64,000 nt of DNA from Pseudomonas koreensis (lineage in GTDB: Bacteria; Pseudomonadota; Gammaproteobacteria; Pseudomonadales; Pseudomonadaceae): positions 310,001-374,000 of the forward strand of contig NZ_JALJWP010000001.1 of assembly GCF_024169245.1 (NCBI RefSeq). Reading direction: 5' to 3'. The notes under the pieces were generated by a model that worked only from the letters and a program-made list of their open reading frames with translations, had not been told where the DNA came from and made no database searches. Below, in pieces: positions 32,733-41,837 of this stretch. A program made the translations under genes and the position numbers. Position 1 is the first letter of the stretch; the number at the start of each line of letters is the position of its first letter.

Positions 32733-33749
32733 ATGTCTTCCTTGAATCAGGCGCTGCGCGCCGCCCTCGATCAACGCCAGGACCTGCTCGCTGTGCTGCA
32801 CAGCCAGGGCACCGATTGCTATCGGCTGTTCCATGGCAGCCAGGAAGGCGCCGGCGGCCTGACCATCGACCGCTACGGCCCGCAACTGCTGGTGCAGAGC
32901 TTTCACCAGACGCTGGAGCGTGACGACCTGCTGCAACTGCACGCCATGATCAACCAGACGCTGGGCTTCGACACCCTGCTGGTCTACAACGACCGCTCCC
33001 GTGGCAACTCGCGTATTGATCGCGAGGACAGTGTCTACAAAGCCGACGACGCCGCACTGGCGGATCTGGTCGGGCATGAATGGGGCCTGAACTATCGCGT
33101 GCGCGGGCGTCATGCCGGGCAGGATCCGCTGCTGTTCCTCGACCTGCGCAACACCCGAGGCTGGGTCAAGGAACACGCGCAAGGCAAAAGCGTGCTCAAC
33201 CTGTTCGCCTACACCTGTGGCGTTGGCCTCAGCGCTGCGGCGGGCGGTGCGCGCGAAGTGTGCAACCTGGATTTTGCCGAGGGCAATCTGGCGGTCGGTC
33301 GTGAGAACGGTTTGCTCAACCCGCAACTGCCGGAGATGCAATTCATCCAGTCCGATTACTTCCCGGCGATCCGCCAGCTCGCCGGCCTGCCGATCAGCCA
33401 GCGGCGCGGGCAGAAGTTGCCGAGCTATCAGCGCCTCGAACAGCGCCAATACGATCTGGTGCTCCTCGACCCGCCGGCATGGGCGAAAAGCGCGTTCGGC
33501 ACCGTAGACCTGCTGCGCGATTATCAGAGCCTGCTCAAACCCGCGCTGCTGACCACCGCCGACAATGGCGTGCTGATCTGCTGCAACAACCTGGCGAAAG
33601 TCAGCATGGATGACTGGCGCGACCAAGTGCTGCGCTGCGCCGAGAAAGCCGGCCGCCCGGTGCGCGAATGGAGCGTGATGACCCCGGGCGCCGACTTCCC
33701 CTCGCGTGATCAGCAGCCACCGCTGAAGACGCTGATCTTGCAGCTGTAA
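32733..33749 (+). CDS. Class I SAM-dependent methyltransferase, RlmI/RlmK-like
   Basis: Probable 23S rRNA cytosine/guanine methyltransferase-like protein, 338 residues. The N-terminal part has GLTIDRYGPQLLVQSF; the Rossmann domain shows FLDLRNTRGWVKEHAQGKSV, NLFAYTCGVGLSAAAGG (SAM motif I) and the catalytic-type LLDPPAWAKS. The C-terminal segment DNGVLICCNNLAKVS completes the fold. It lacks an obvious PUA domain. The exact substrate is not certain. Confidence 0.88.
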   Translation: MSSLNQALRAALDQRQDLLAVLHSQGTDCYRLFHGSQEGAGGLTIDRYGPQLLVQSFHQTLERDDLLQLHAMINQTLGFDTLLVYNDRSRGNSRIDREDSVYKADDAALADLVGHEWGLNYRVRGRHAGQDPLLFLDLRNTRGWVKEHAQGKSVLNLFAYTCGVGLSAAAGGAREVCNLDFAEGNLAVGRENGLLNPQLPEMQFIQSDYFPAIRQLAGLPISQRRGQKLPSYQRLEQRQYDLVLLDPPAWAKSAFGTVDLLRDYQSLLKPALLTTADNGVLICCNNLAKVSMDDWRDQVLRCAEKAGRPVREWSVMTPGADFPSRDQQPPLKTLILQL

Positions 33750-33775
33750 TCAGTTTTCCGAAGGCGCCGCGCGCC

Positions 33776-33867
33776 CTGTAGGAGTGAGCCTGCTCGCGAT
33801 AGCGGTCTGTCAGTTCCCAGAATTGCTGACTGACACACCGCAATCGCGAGCAGGCTCACTCCTACAA
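33776..33867. repeat. REP/BIME palindrome, GTAGGAGTGAGC variant
   Basis: Inverted pair CTGTAGGAGTGAGCCTGCTCGCGATAGCGG and complement around TCTGTCAGTTCCCAGAATTGCTGACTG. Confidence 0.92.
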
Positions 33868-33970
33868 TGGAGATCTGTTCCTGCAGAAATTTCTGAACAA
33901 TCCTGTCCCACATCAAGCACTTCGGAACCAGAATCGCGTGCCATACTCCAAGGCACTCCGATTCAGACAG

Positions 33971-36922
33971 ATGAAGCCGCACATGCCCAAAGGATTGATT
34001 CGCGCGATTGGCGCACTGTTGACAGCCCTGGCCCTCTACAGCCTGCTGGGGTTTCTGATCCTGCCGGGCATTGCCTTGCGCGTGGCCAACCAGCAACTGG
34101 CGAACTACGCGACGGTGCCAGCGCATCTGCAGCGCATCGAACTCAACCCCTTCAGCCTTGAGGTTACGCTGTGGGGCCTGGTCATCGGCGAGCCGGGCAA
34201 GGAACAGGTCGGCTTTGATCGTCTCTACGCCAACCTGCAAATCGACAGCCTGTGGACCAAAGCGCTGCACCTGTCGGACATCGAACTGGACAAACCCAAG
34301 AGCGAAATCCTCTTCGCCAAGGACGGCAAGCTCAACCTGCTCGGGCTGTTCAACGTGCCGCCGAGCGAGCCGACACCTGCCGATCCCGACGCCAAGCCAT
34401 TTCCGCTGCGCATCGACAACATCAAACTGGCGGGCGGCGTCGTGCATTTCGAGGACGCACGCCCCAGCGAGCCGATCGAATTTCTTTACGACGACCTCAG
34501 TTTCGAGCTGAAAAACCTCAGCACCCTGCCCGAAGACAGTGCCGACATGACCCTCGTCGCGATTGGCCCCGCTGGCGGGCGGATCGACTGGACGGGCAAT
34601 TTCAGCCTGATCCCGTTTACCTCCGAAGGCACCCTGAAAGTCACCGATGGCCAGATGAAATCCTTCTGGCCCTACGTGCGTGACGCCGTGCCGCTGGTAC
34701 TGGAAAACGGCGTGGTCAGCCTCAGCACCGACTACAAACTCAACCTGTCGAAACAAACCGAACTGCTGCTGAACAATGTCGCGGTGAGCATCGCGCCGTT
34801 CGCCATCAAGGCCCCGGATGGACGCCCACTGGCCAGGCTCGAACGTCTCGACGTCAGCGAAACCTCGCTGGACCTGGCCAAGCAGCAAGTGGTCGTCGGC
34901 AAGATCCGCAGCAACAAACTGGAAACCTGGGCCGCGCTGGAAGCCGACGGCCAACTGGACTGGCAGAAGCTGTTCGCCAGCCAGCCGTCGAAACCGGCCG
35001 CCAAAGCCGCCGCCGAACCGGCCGATGCACCTGCTGCCGCCGACTCGCCGAAGCCTGAATCGACCGCGCCGAGCAAGCCATGGCAGGTGCTCGTCAAAGA
35101 TGTGCAACTGCGCAACTACACGGTCCATCTCGCCGACCGTTCAGCACAGCCGGCGGTGGCGCTGGACATCACCCCACTGAACGTCGACCTGCAGGATTTC
35201 GACAGCCTCAACGGCTCGCCTTTCAAGCTCAAGCTCGACAGCGGGCTGGGCAAGCAAGGCAGGATCAGCGCCGACGGTACGGTCAATCTGGCCCCGGTCA
35301 ACGCGCAGCTCAACGTGAAAACTCAGGATGTCGACCTGCGTGTCGCGCAATCCTACATCAACCCGTTCATACGTCTGGAACTGCGCAGCGGCATGCTCGG
35401 CAGTGATCTCAAAGTCGACCTGAAAAGCACCGAACCGCTGGCCCTCAGCGTCACCGGCCGCGCGCAGATCGATCAGTTGCACACCCTCGATACGCTCAAG
35501 ACCCGCGACTTCCTGAAATGGCAGCAAGTGGTGGTCGACGGCATCAACTATCAGCACGGCGACAGCCTGTCGATCGACAAGGTCAACCTGTTGCAGCCGT
35601 ATGTGCGTTTCATGATCAACGACGACCGCACCACCAACGTCGACGATTTGCTGATTCCGCAGCCGGCGGACAGCGGTGCCAAACCTGCCGGAAGCAAACC
35701 GGCCGGCAAGGACAAGCCGCTGGGCATTCACATCGGTGCGATTGCGATCAATGACGGCTCGGCCAACTTCGCCGATTTCAGCCTGACGCCGAATTTCGCC
35801 ACCGCCGTGCAGCAGCTCAACGGCCAGATCGGCACCATCGACAGTCGTCAGGCGAAACCGGCCAGCGTCGACATCAAAGGCAAGGTCGACCGTTATGCGC
35901 CGGTGACGATCAAGGGTGCGGTCAATCCGTTCGACCCGATGGCCAGCCTCGACATCGCCACCAGTTTCAAACGCGTCGAACTGACGACCCTGACGCCCTA
36001 CTCCGGCAAATTCGCCGGCTACCGTATCCGCAAGGGCCGGCTCAACCTTGATCTGCATTACCTGATCACCAAAGGTCAGTTGAAAGCCGAGAACAAGGTC
36101 GTGGTCGAGCAACTGCAACTGGGCGAGAAAGTCGACAGTCCCGATGCGGTGAGCCTGCCGCTGAAACTGGCGATCGCTCTGCTCAAGGACGTCGACGGCA
36201 AGATCTCCATCGAATTGCCGGTGACCGGTGATCTCAACAATCCGCAGTTCAGCGTGATGCCGATCGTCTGGCAGACCCTGCGCAACCTCATCGTCAAAGC
36301 CGCCGCCGCACCGTTCAAGATGATCGGCGGCCTGGTCAGTGGCGGCGGCTCCGAAGACCTCGGCACGGTGTCCTTCGCGCCAGGCTCCAGCGATCTGAGC
36401 AAAGACGCCGAAGCGGCGCTGGTGAAACTGTCGCAAGCGCTGAAGGAACGTCCGGCGCTGCGCCTGGAAATCGAAGGCACTGCGGCGAAAAGCAGCGACG
36501 GCCCGTTGCTCGCCGAGCAGCGCCTGGAACGGGAATACCAGTACAACTACTACAAGATGCTCCAGCGCCGTGGCGATAAAGTCCCGGCCCAGGCCTCGCT
36601 GTTGCAGGTGCCGGAAGGCGAGAAAGGCGCGCTGCTCGAAGGCATCTACCGCACCCGCCTGAAAACCCAGCCACCGGCAGAATGGAAAGATCTGGGCAAG
36701 GAAGAACGCACGGCGAAAATGCGTCAGGGTGTGATCGCGTTCTGGAGTGGCAGCGATGTGCTGTTGCGGCAGTTGGGCCAGGATCGCGCCAGTACCATCA
36801 AGGATTACCTGGTCGACAAGGGCAAGCTCGAGGATGACCGGGTGTACTTCATCGACGCCAACCTCGGGGATGCCGAAAGCGATGGCCGCGTGGTGACGCA
36901 AATGCATTTGGACGCGGAATGA
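33971..36922 (+). CDS. DUF748 envelope protein with OmpA-like C-terminal region
   Basis: Large 983-residue protein. One N-terminal membrane anchor (about 10-33, GALLTALALYSLLGFLILPG) precedes a long beta-rich AsmA-like body with DUF748 repeats and an Ala/Pro linker (about residues 340-370). From about residue 800 comes a segment resembling the OmpA/MotB peptidoglycan-binding fold (FAPGSSDLSKDAEAALVKLS). The design, an inner-membrane anchor with a long periplasmic groove-like body, resembles bridge-like lipid-transfer proteins, but no function is assigned. The downstream DUF2845 gene overlaps it by 4 nt. Confidence 0.85.
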   Translation: MKPHMPKGLIRAIGALLTALALYSLLGFLILPGIALRVANQQLANYATVPAHLQRIELNPFSLEVTLWGLVIGEPGKEQVGFDRLYANLQIDSLWTKALHLSDIELDKPKSEILFAKDGKLNLLGLFNVPPSEPTPADPDAKPFPLRIDNIKLAGGVVHFEDARPSEPIEFLYDDLSFELKNLSTLPEDSADMTLVAIGPAGGRIDWTGNFSLIPFTSEGTLKVTDGQMKSFWPYVRDAVPLVLENGVVSLSTDYKLNLSKQTELLLNNVAVSIAPFAIKAPDGRPLARLERLDVSETSLDLAKQQVVVGKIRSNKLETWAALEADGQLDWQKLFASQPSKPAAKAAAEPADAPAAADSPKPESTAPSKPWQVLVKDVQLRNYTVHLADRSAQPAVALDITPLNVDLQDFDSLNGSPFKLKLDSGLGKQGRISADGTVNLAPVNAQLNVKTQDVDLRVAQSYINPFIRLELRSGMLGSDLKVDLKSTEPLALSVTGRAQIDQLHTLDTLKTRDFLKWQQVVVDGINYQHGDSLSIDKVNLLQPYVRFMINDDRTTNVDDLLIPQPADSGAKPAGSKPAGKDKPLGIHIGAIAINDGSANFADFSLTPNFATAVQQLNGQIGTIDSRQAKPASVDIKGKVDRYAPVTIKGAVNPFDPMASLDIATSFKRVELTTLTPYSGKFAGYRIRKGRLNLDLHYLITKGQLKAENKVVVEQLQLGEKVDSPDAVSLPLKLAIALLKDVDGKISIELPVTGDLNNPQFSVMPIVWQTLRNLIVKAAAAPFKMIGGLVSGGGSEDLGTVSFAPGSSDLSKDAEAALVKLSQALKERPALRLEIEGTAAKSSDGPLLAEQRLEREYQYNYYKMLQRRGDKVPAQASLLQVPEGEKGALLEGIYRTRLKTQPPAEWKDLGKEERTAKMRQGVIAFWSGSDVLLRQLGQDRASTIKDYLVDKGKLEDDRVYFIDANLGDAESDGRVVTQMHLDAE

Positions 36923-37218
36923 ACATGCGTAACTGGCTGGCGGTGATCGCTCTGATGTGTGTTGCTGGCCAAGCGGCAGCGTCCGACACCTTGCGCTGCG
37001 GCAGCCAGTTGGTCAGCCTCGACGACCGCGCCAGCGAAGTGCTGCAAAAATGTGGCGAGCCGGTCAGCCGTGACGTGCTTGGATACAAGCGCAGCGCCAA
37101 CCGCCGCGAAGAGTTCCAGGTCGAGGAATGGACCTACGGGCCAAACAACGGCATGTACCAGTACCTGCGCTTCGAAGGCAATCGCCTGCGGCAGATCACC
37201 AGCAAACGCGGTAACTGA
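36919..37218 (+). CDS. DUF2845 secreted small protein
   Basis: A 99-residue protein with signal peptide MNMRNWLAVIALMCVAGQAAA. The mature part has two Cys (LRCGSQLVSL and VLQKCGEPVS), likely a disulfide, then a beta-strand-rich end (EEWTYGPNNGMYQYLRF). This is the usual DUF2845 form. It overlaps the DUF748 gene as ATGA, so both should act in the same envelope process. No catalytic motif is apparent. Confidence 0.87.
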   Translation: MNMRNWLAVIALMCVAGQAAASDTLRCGSQLVSLDDRASEVLQKCGEPVSRDVLGYKRSANRREEFQVEEWTYGPNNGMYQYLRFEGNRLRQITSKRGN

Positions 37219-37235
37219 ACCGAACGAAATCCGCC

Positions 37236-37325
37236 CTGTGGGAGCGAGCCTGCTCACGAATACGGTTTGTCTGCGACGAATCTGTCGGCTGACACTACGC
37301 ATTCGCGAGCAGGCTCGCTCCCACA
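37236..37325. repeat. REP/BIME palindrome, GTGGGAGCGAGC family
   Basis: Inverted pair of CTGTGGGAGCGAGCCTGCTC and complement; the left arm has CACGAATACG where the usual core has GCGAAGGC. Confidence 0.92.
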
Positions 37326-37370
37326 TTGATCTTCGGTCGATGCCACTGGCAGCGCGGTAACTGAGAAGAG

Positions 37371-37450
37371 CAAAAGATCGCAGCCTTCGGCAGCTCCTAC
37401 ATTGGGAATGCATTTCCCGGAAGGAGCTGCCGGAGGCTGCGATCTTTTGA
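37371..37450. repeat. REP pair, GTAGGAGCTG family, reversed order
   Basis: CAAAAGATCGCAGCCTTCGGCAGCTCCTAC is followed by GGAGCTGCCGGAGGCTGCGATCTTTTG, so the two cores face each other in the opposite order to the copy at 4754. Confidence 0.9.
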
Positions 37451-37464
37451 TTCTCCAAATAGAA

Positions 37465-37492
37465 CAGGCCCCGACACAAGTGCCGGGGCCTG
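37465..37492. terminator. Hairpin between convergent genes
   Basis: CAGGCCCCG / CGGGGCCTG with a 10-base loop. No T-run follows, so termination is only suspected. Confidence 0.45.
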
Positions 37493-37599
37493 TAATGGTC
37501 ACATCCGTGTGACCGTTCGCATGAACTCTAAAGTTGCGGCAGACGTATTGCTCGGCCCGTCTGTCGCGTCTTCTCCCGGTTCAGGCGAGAAGTCTTGCC

Positions 37600-37953
37600 T
37601 TACTCGGCTTTCAGGCCATCAGCGGAGACCGCTTTAACGCCTTTGATTTTCTTGGCAATGTTCACCGCGGTGGTTTTCTGAGCCTCGGTCACAGCAGCGG
37701 TGGAGGACAGGGAAACGACACCTTTGTTGGTTTCGACTTTGATATCAGTGCCTGGAATGCCTTTTTCGGTAACCAGGTCAGCCTTGACCTTGGTGGTGAT
37801 CCAGGTGTCGGAAGTAGCTTCTTTCGCTTCAGTGACTTCACCGGCAGCCAGAACCATTGGCGACTGGGTAGCCTGAGTGGTCTGGGCGAAAGCGCCACCA
37901 GCCATGGTCAGGGTCAGAGCGGTAGCAGCGGCAGTGATAGCGAACTTCTTCAT
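37600..37953 (-). CDS. BON-domain periplasmic protein
   Basis: A 117-residue OsmY-type protein with signal peptide MKKFAITAAATALTLTMAGGAFA. One BON domain occupies about residues 45-115: DTWITTKVKADLVTEKGIPG, IKVETNKGVVSLSS and KKIKGVKAVSADGLKAE. BON domains bind membranes or lipids; OsmY-like proteins respond to osmotic stress. The frame is open further upstream, but the ATG at 37953 with CAGGAG begins the signal peptide. It is convergent with the DUF2845 gene. Confidence 0.92.
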   Translation of the reverse strand: MKKFAITAAATALTLTMAGGAFAQTTQATQSPMVLAAGEVTEAKEATSDTWITTKVKADLVTEKGIPGTDIKVETNKGVVSLSSTAAVTEAQKTTAVNIAKKIKGVKAVSADGLKAE

Positions 37954-38201
37954 ACGAGTAACTCCTGTTTTTACTGGAAGTCTGCTGTAACGCTTGTCAG
38001 CAGGGTTACCGGAGATATTGCGAACGCTGTGCCAACTTTTTCGACCGCATAAAACCATTAGAAAACAATGAGTTATGAAAAACGCCAATTTTCATTTTCA
38101 TGCAAAATGCATGACTCCACGCAATTTCGCATGCAAGTTGCGGTTTTTCGGAAAGTTCATAAGCTGCTGAAATTATTGGAGCTTTTGTGAAGCGGTCGCG
38201 A

Positions 38202-38232
38202 TACGAAAATGCCCCGCGGTGCGGGGCATTTC
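38202..38232 (-). terminator. Intrinsic terminator of pilA
   Basis: ATGCCCCGC / GCGGGGCAT with a 3-base loop, followed by T4 on the minus strand, 22 nt after the pilA stop. Confidence 0.85.
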
Positions 38233-38251
38233 TCGTTTGCTCGACTCAGAA

Positions 38252-38689
38252 TTACGTACCGCTGGCCGTGCAGCCACGAGGCGAGTAATCGGCGTTGACG
38301 GTCGTAGCGCAAGTCCAGAGACCGGAAGTATTACCCGTAGAAGCGCCCGAGCGGGTGAGTGTAATTGTCTTGTTCAGCACCGGTCCCGGGGCGTTGAGCA
38401 AGGTGCAAGTGATTGTGCCTGCGCCTGTCGCCGCCGTGCCGGTAACTGCCAACGTGCAATTGGAAGTAGCCGTAGTACCGCCCGCCACGTTGGTGATATC
38501 CGGGGCCGTCCCCTGATTGATCGTGTCTTCAAACGGCACTTTCAATGCCGTGATCTCCGCCAGCCCCGCCGTCACCTTCGACCGCGCCTGATATTTCGAA
38601 TACTGCGGCAGGGCAATCGTCGCCAGAATGCCGATGATCGCCACAACGATCAGCAGCTCGATCAGTGTAAAGCCTTGTTGTTTTTTCAT
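38252..38689 (-). CDS. pilA: Type IV major pilin
   Basis: Structural subunit of type IV pili, 145 residues. The leader MKKQQG is cut by PilD before Phe; Glu5 of the mature protein and the hydrophobic helix FTLIELLIVVAIIGILATIA follow. Four cysteines in the head include a C-terminal pair (WTCATTVNADYSPRGC), the usual disulfide loop that defines pilin type. The frame is open to 38833, but the ATG at 38689 fits both leader and ribosome site (GGAG). It is divergent from pilBCD and has a sigma-54 promoter. Confidence 0.95.
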   Translation of the reverse strand: MKKQQGFTLIELLIVVAIIGILATIALPQYSKYQARSKVTAGLAEITALKVPFEDTINQGTAPDITNVAGGTTATSNCTLAVTGTAATGAGTITCTLLNAPGPVLNKTITLTRSGASTGNTSGLWTCATTVNADYSPRGCTASGT

Positions 38690-38737
38690 AGACACGCTCC
38701 ATGCATGAGTCGAAATCTCATGATCTGAACAAGACCC

Positions 38738-38753
38738 AGCACAGCCCATGCCA
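38738..38753 (-). promoter_or_regulatory. Sigma-54 promoter of pilA
   Basis: On the minus strand TGGCAT-GGGCT-GTGCT has GG and GC 10 bases apart. It predicts a start near 38727, 38 nt before the pilA ATG. The response regulator PilR (57257) is the known activator of pilA in pseudomonads. Confidence 0.75.
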
Positions 38754-38858
38754 ACGCCTTTGCGGCCCCGCCCGTTGGGACCGTGCGTTCCAGGACGCCG
38801 TTTCCTACAACCCGCAACCGCACTATCTGACACTTTTTGTCACCTGCACCGGCCGTGT

Positions 38859-38887
38859 TTGGCGCTGTCACTTGACTAGGCTATAAG
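38859..38887 (+). promoter_or_regulatory. Sigma-70 promoter of pilB
   Basis: TTGGCG, 17 bases, TATAAG; predicted start near 38894, 22 nt before the pilB ATG. Confidence 0.6.
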
Positions 38888-38915
38888 TCATGAACGGCAA
38901 GCGTGCGGAATCCCC

Positions 38916-40616
38916 ATGAATGACATCGCTCTGAGCGGTCTGGCCAAGCAATTGGTCCAGGCCGAACTGCTCACGGAAACAAGCGCCCGGCAATCCTGGG
39001 CGCAGGCCCAGCGCAATCGTGTGTCGCTGGTCAATTACCTGGTGCACAACAAACTGGTCAACAGCCGGCAGATCGCCGAGATCGCTTCGGAACATTTCGG
39101 CATGGCCCTGCTCGACCTCAATTGCCTCGACAAAGAGGTCCAGCCCAAAGGCCTGGTCAGTGAAAAACTGATTCGTCAGCATTGCGCCCTGCCCTTGTGG
39201 CGGCGCGGCAACAAATTGTTCGTGGGCCTTTCCGACCCGAGCAATCAGCAGGCGATCAGCGACATCCAGTTCAGCACCGGCCTGAGCACCGAAGCGATTC
39301 TGGTCGAGGACGACAAGCTCAGCGACGCCATCGACAAGTTCTTCGACAGCCACACCTCGGGCCTGGAAGAAATGGCCGACGTCGATCTCGACGGCCTCGA
39401 CGTCGAGTCCATCGATGACAACAAGCAGGACGTTATCGGCGGCCTCGATGCCGACGACGCGCCAGTCGTGCGCTTTGTGCACAAGATGCTGCTGGATGCG
39501 ATCAAGAGCGGCTCTTCCGACCTGCACTTCGAGCCCTACGAGAAAAACTACCGGGTACGCATGCGCACTGACGGCATGCTGCGCGAGGTGGCCAAGCCGC
39601 CGATCCAGTTGGCCGGGCGCATTGCCGCACGCTTGAAAGTGATGGCCAGTCTGGATATATCCGAACGGCGTAAACCCCAGGACGGGCGGATCAAGATGCG
39701 CCTGTCTAAAAGCAAATCCATCGATTTCCGCGTCAACACCCTGCCGACCCTGTGGGGCGAAAAAGTGGTGATCCGGATTCTCGATCCGTCCAGTGCGCAA
39801 ATGGGCATCGATGCGCTGGGTTATGAGGCTGAGCAAAAGGCCTTGTACCTGGCCGCGCTGAAACAGCCGCAGGGGATGATTCTGGTCACTGGCCCCACCG
39901 GCTCCGGTAAAACCGTATCGCTGTACACCGGGCTGAACATCCTCAACACCGTCGACATCAACATTTCCACCGCCGAAGACCCGGTGGAAATCAACATGGA
40001 AGGCATCAACCAGGTCAACGTCAATCCGCGCCAGGGGCTGGACTTTGCCCAGGCGCTGCGCTCGTTTCTGCGTCAGGACCCGGACGTGATCATGGTCGGC
40101 GAGATCCGCGATCTGGAAACCGCCGAGATCGCGATCAAGGCTGCGCAGACCGGCCACCTGGTGCTGTCGACCCTGCACACCAACAGCGCCGCGGAAACCC
40201 TCACGCGCCTGCACAACATGGGCATTCCCGGTTTCAACATTGCCACCTCGGTCAGCCTGATCATCGCCCAGCGCCTGGCGCGCAAGTTGTGCGCGCACTG
40301 CAAGCGGCCGCTGGAGATTCCACGCGAAACCTTGCTCAAGGAAGGCTTCCCCGAGGAACGCATCGGTCATTTCACGATCTACGAGCCGGTCGGTTGCGAT
40401 CACTGCAACGGCGGTTACAAAGGACGCGTGGGAATTTATGAGGTGGTAAAAAACACACCGGACCTGCAACGGCTGATCATGGCCGAGGGCAATTCGCTGG
40501 AAATCGACATCCAGATGCGCCGCGACGGTTTCGCCGATCTGCGCACCTCCGGGCTGCACAAGGCCATGCAAGGCATCACCAGCCTTGAGGAAATCAACCG
40601 GGTCACCAAGGATTGA
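38916..40616 (+). CDS. pilB: Type IV pilus extension ATPase
   Basis: Hexameric motor that powers pilus assembly from the cytoplasmic side. The 566-residue protein has an N-terminal MshEN/T2SSE-N domain, the ATPase with Walker A GPTGSGKT (326-333), Asp box and Walker B (MVGEIRDLETAEIAI), and the His box (LSTLHTNSAAETLTRL). A tetracysteine zinc motif (CAHCKRPL ... CDHCNGGY) is typical. pilC begins 2 nt after the stop. Confidence 0.97.
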   Translation: MNDIALSGLAKQLVQAELLTETSARQSWAQAQRNRVSLVNYLVHNKLVNSRQIAEIASEHFGMALLDLNCLDKEVQPKGLVSEKLIRQHCALPLWRRGNKLFVGLSDPSNQQAISDIQFSTGLSTEAILVEDDKLSDAIDKFFDSHTSGLEEMADVDLDGLDVESIDDNKQDVIGGLDADDAPVVRFVHKMLLDAIKSGSSDLHFEPYEKNYRVRMRTDGMLREVAKPPIQLAGRIAARLKVMASLDISERRKPQDGRIKMRLSKSKSIDFRVNTLPTLWGEKVVIRILDPSSAQMGIDALGYEAEQKALYLAALKQPQGMILVTGPTGSGKTVSLYTGLNILNTVDINISTAEDPVEINMEGINQVNVNPRQGLDFAQALRSFLRQDPDVIMVGEIRDLETAEIAIKAAQTGHLVLSTLHTNSAAETLTRLHNMGIPGFNIATSVSLIIAQRLARKLCAHCKRPLEIPRETLLKEGFPEERIGHFTIYEPVGCDHCNGGYKGRVGIYEVVKNTPDLQRLIMAEGNSLEIDIQMRRDGFADLRTSGLHKAMQGITSLEEINRVTKD

Positions 40617-40618
40617 AC

Positions 40619-41836
40619 ATGGCGGTCAAGGCAGCAAAAGTCAGCGTTTACGCCTGGGAAGGCACGGACCGCAAGGGCAGCAAAGTCACTGGCGAACTGA
40701 GCGGGCAGAACCCCGCGCTGATCAAGGCGCAGTTGCGCAAACAGGGGATCAACCCCGGCAAAGTACGCAAGAAATCCGCATCTCTGCTCAGCTTCGGCAA
40801 ACGCATCAAACCGCAGGACATCGCCCTGTTCACCCGGCAGATGGCAACGATGATGAAGGCCGGCGTGCCGCTGTTGCAGTCCTTCGACATCATCGGCGAG
40901 GGCTTCGAAAACCCGGCCATGCGCAAACTGGTCGAGGAGGTCAAACAGGAGGTCGCCGCCGGTAACAGCTTCGCCACGGCGCTACGCAAAAAACCGCAAT
41001 ACTTCGACGAGTTGTACTGCAATCTGGTCGACGCCGGCGAACAATCCGGCGCCCTCGACACCTTGCTCGAGCGGGTCGCGACCTATAAGGAAAAAAGCGA
41101 GGCGCTCAAGGCCAAGATCAAGAAAGCCATGACCTACCCCACCGCCGTGGTGCTGGTGGCGGCGGTGGTGACCGGCATTCTGCTGGTCAAAGTGGTGCCG
41201 CAGTTCCAGTCGGTATTTTCCGGGTTCGGCGCCGAATTGCCCGGCTTCACGCTAATGATCATCAGCCTGTCGGAGTTCATGCAGCAGTGGTGGTGGGCGA
41301 TTCTGTTTGCGCTGGTGGCGGCGTTTTTCGGCACTCGCCACGCGCTGAAGACTTCGCAGGCCCTACGCGACCGTCGCGATACCTGGCTGCTGAAGCTGCC
41401 GCTGGTGGGCACCTTGATGTACAAGTCTGCCGTTGCACGTTTTGCCCGCACCCTGTCGACTACATTCGCGGCCGGTGTGCCATTGGTGGAAGCGCTCGAT
41501 TCGGTCGCTGGCGCTACCGGCAACGTGGTGTTCAAGCGTGCCGTGCTGCGGGTTCGTCAGGACGTCTCGACCGGCATGCAGCTGAATTTTTCGATGCGCA
41601 GCACCGGTGTGTTTCCCAACATGGCGGTGCAGATGACCGCTATCGGCGAGGAGTCCGGGGCACTGGATGACATGCTCGACAAGGTCGCCGGTTTTTATGA
41701 AGCCGAAGTCGATAACATGGTCGACAACCTCACCAGCCTGATGGAGCCATTCATCATGGTAGTGCTGGGGGTCATCGTCGGCGGACTGGTGGTGGCCATG
41801 TACCTGCCGATCTTTCAACTCGGCTCAGCGATCTGA
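40619..41836 (+). CDS. pilC: Type IV pilus inner-membrane platform protein
   Basis: Membrane protein on which PilB and PilT act to add or remove pilins. The 405-residue protein has the two GspF/PilC repeats: each starts with a helical bundle (LFTRQMATMMKAGVPLLQSFD; FARTLSTTFAAGVPLVEALD) and is followed by membrane helices. The ATG at 40619 comes 2 nt after pilB, and pilD starts 1 nt after its stop. It is full length. Confidence 0.96.
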   Translation: MAVKAAKVSVYAWEGTDRKGSKVTGELSGQNPALIKAQLRKQGINPGKVRKKSASLLSFGKRIKPQDIALFTRQMATMMKAGVPLLQSFDIIGEGFENPAMRKLVEEVKQEVAAGNSFATALRKKPQYFDELYCNLVDAGEQSGALDTLLERVATYKEKSEALKAKIKKAMTYPTAVVLVAAVVTGILLVKVVPQFQSVFSGFGAELPGFTLMIISLSEFMQQWWWAILFALVAAFFGTRHALKTSQALRDRRDTWLLKLPLVGTLMYKSAVARFARTLSTTFAAGVPLVEALDSVAGATGNVVFKRAVLRVRQDVSTGMQLNFSMRSTGVFPNMAVQMTAIGEESGALDDMLDKVAGFYEAEVDNMVDNLTSLMEPFIMVVLGVIVGGLVVAMYLPIFQLGSAI

Positions 41837-41837
41837 C

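Larger units (their letters stand above)
37219..37599. other. Intergenic: two REP elements and a hairpin
   Basis: 381 nt between convergent genes. It holds the GTGGGAGCGAGC-type BIME (37236-37325), a GTAGGAGCTG-type BIME (37371-37450) and the hairpin at 37465-37492. Nothing further was recognised. Confidence 0.7.

Noticed and set aside
35141..36907. Minus-strand 588-codon frame opposite the DUF748 gene
   Set aside because: Antisense shadow; the plus-strand protein has a membrane anchor and family features.
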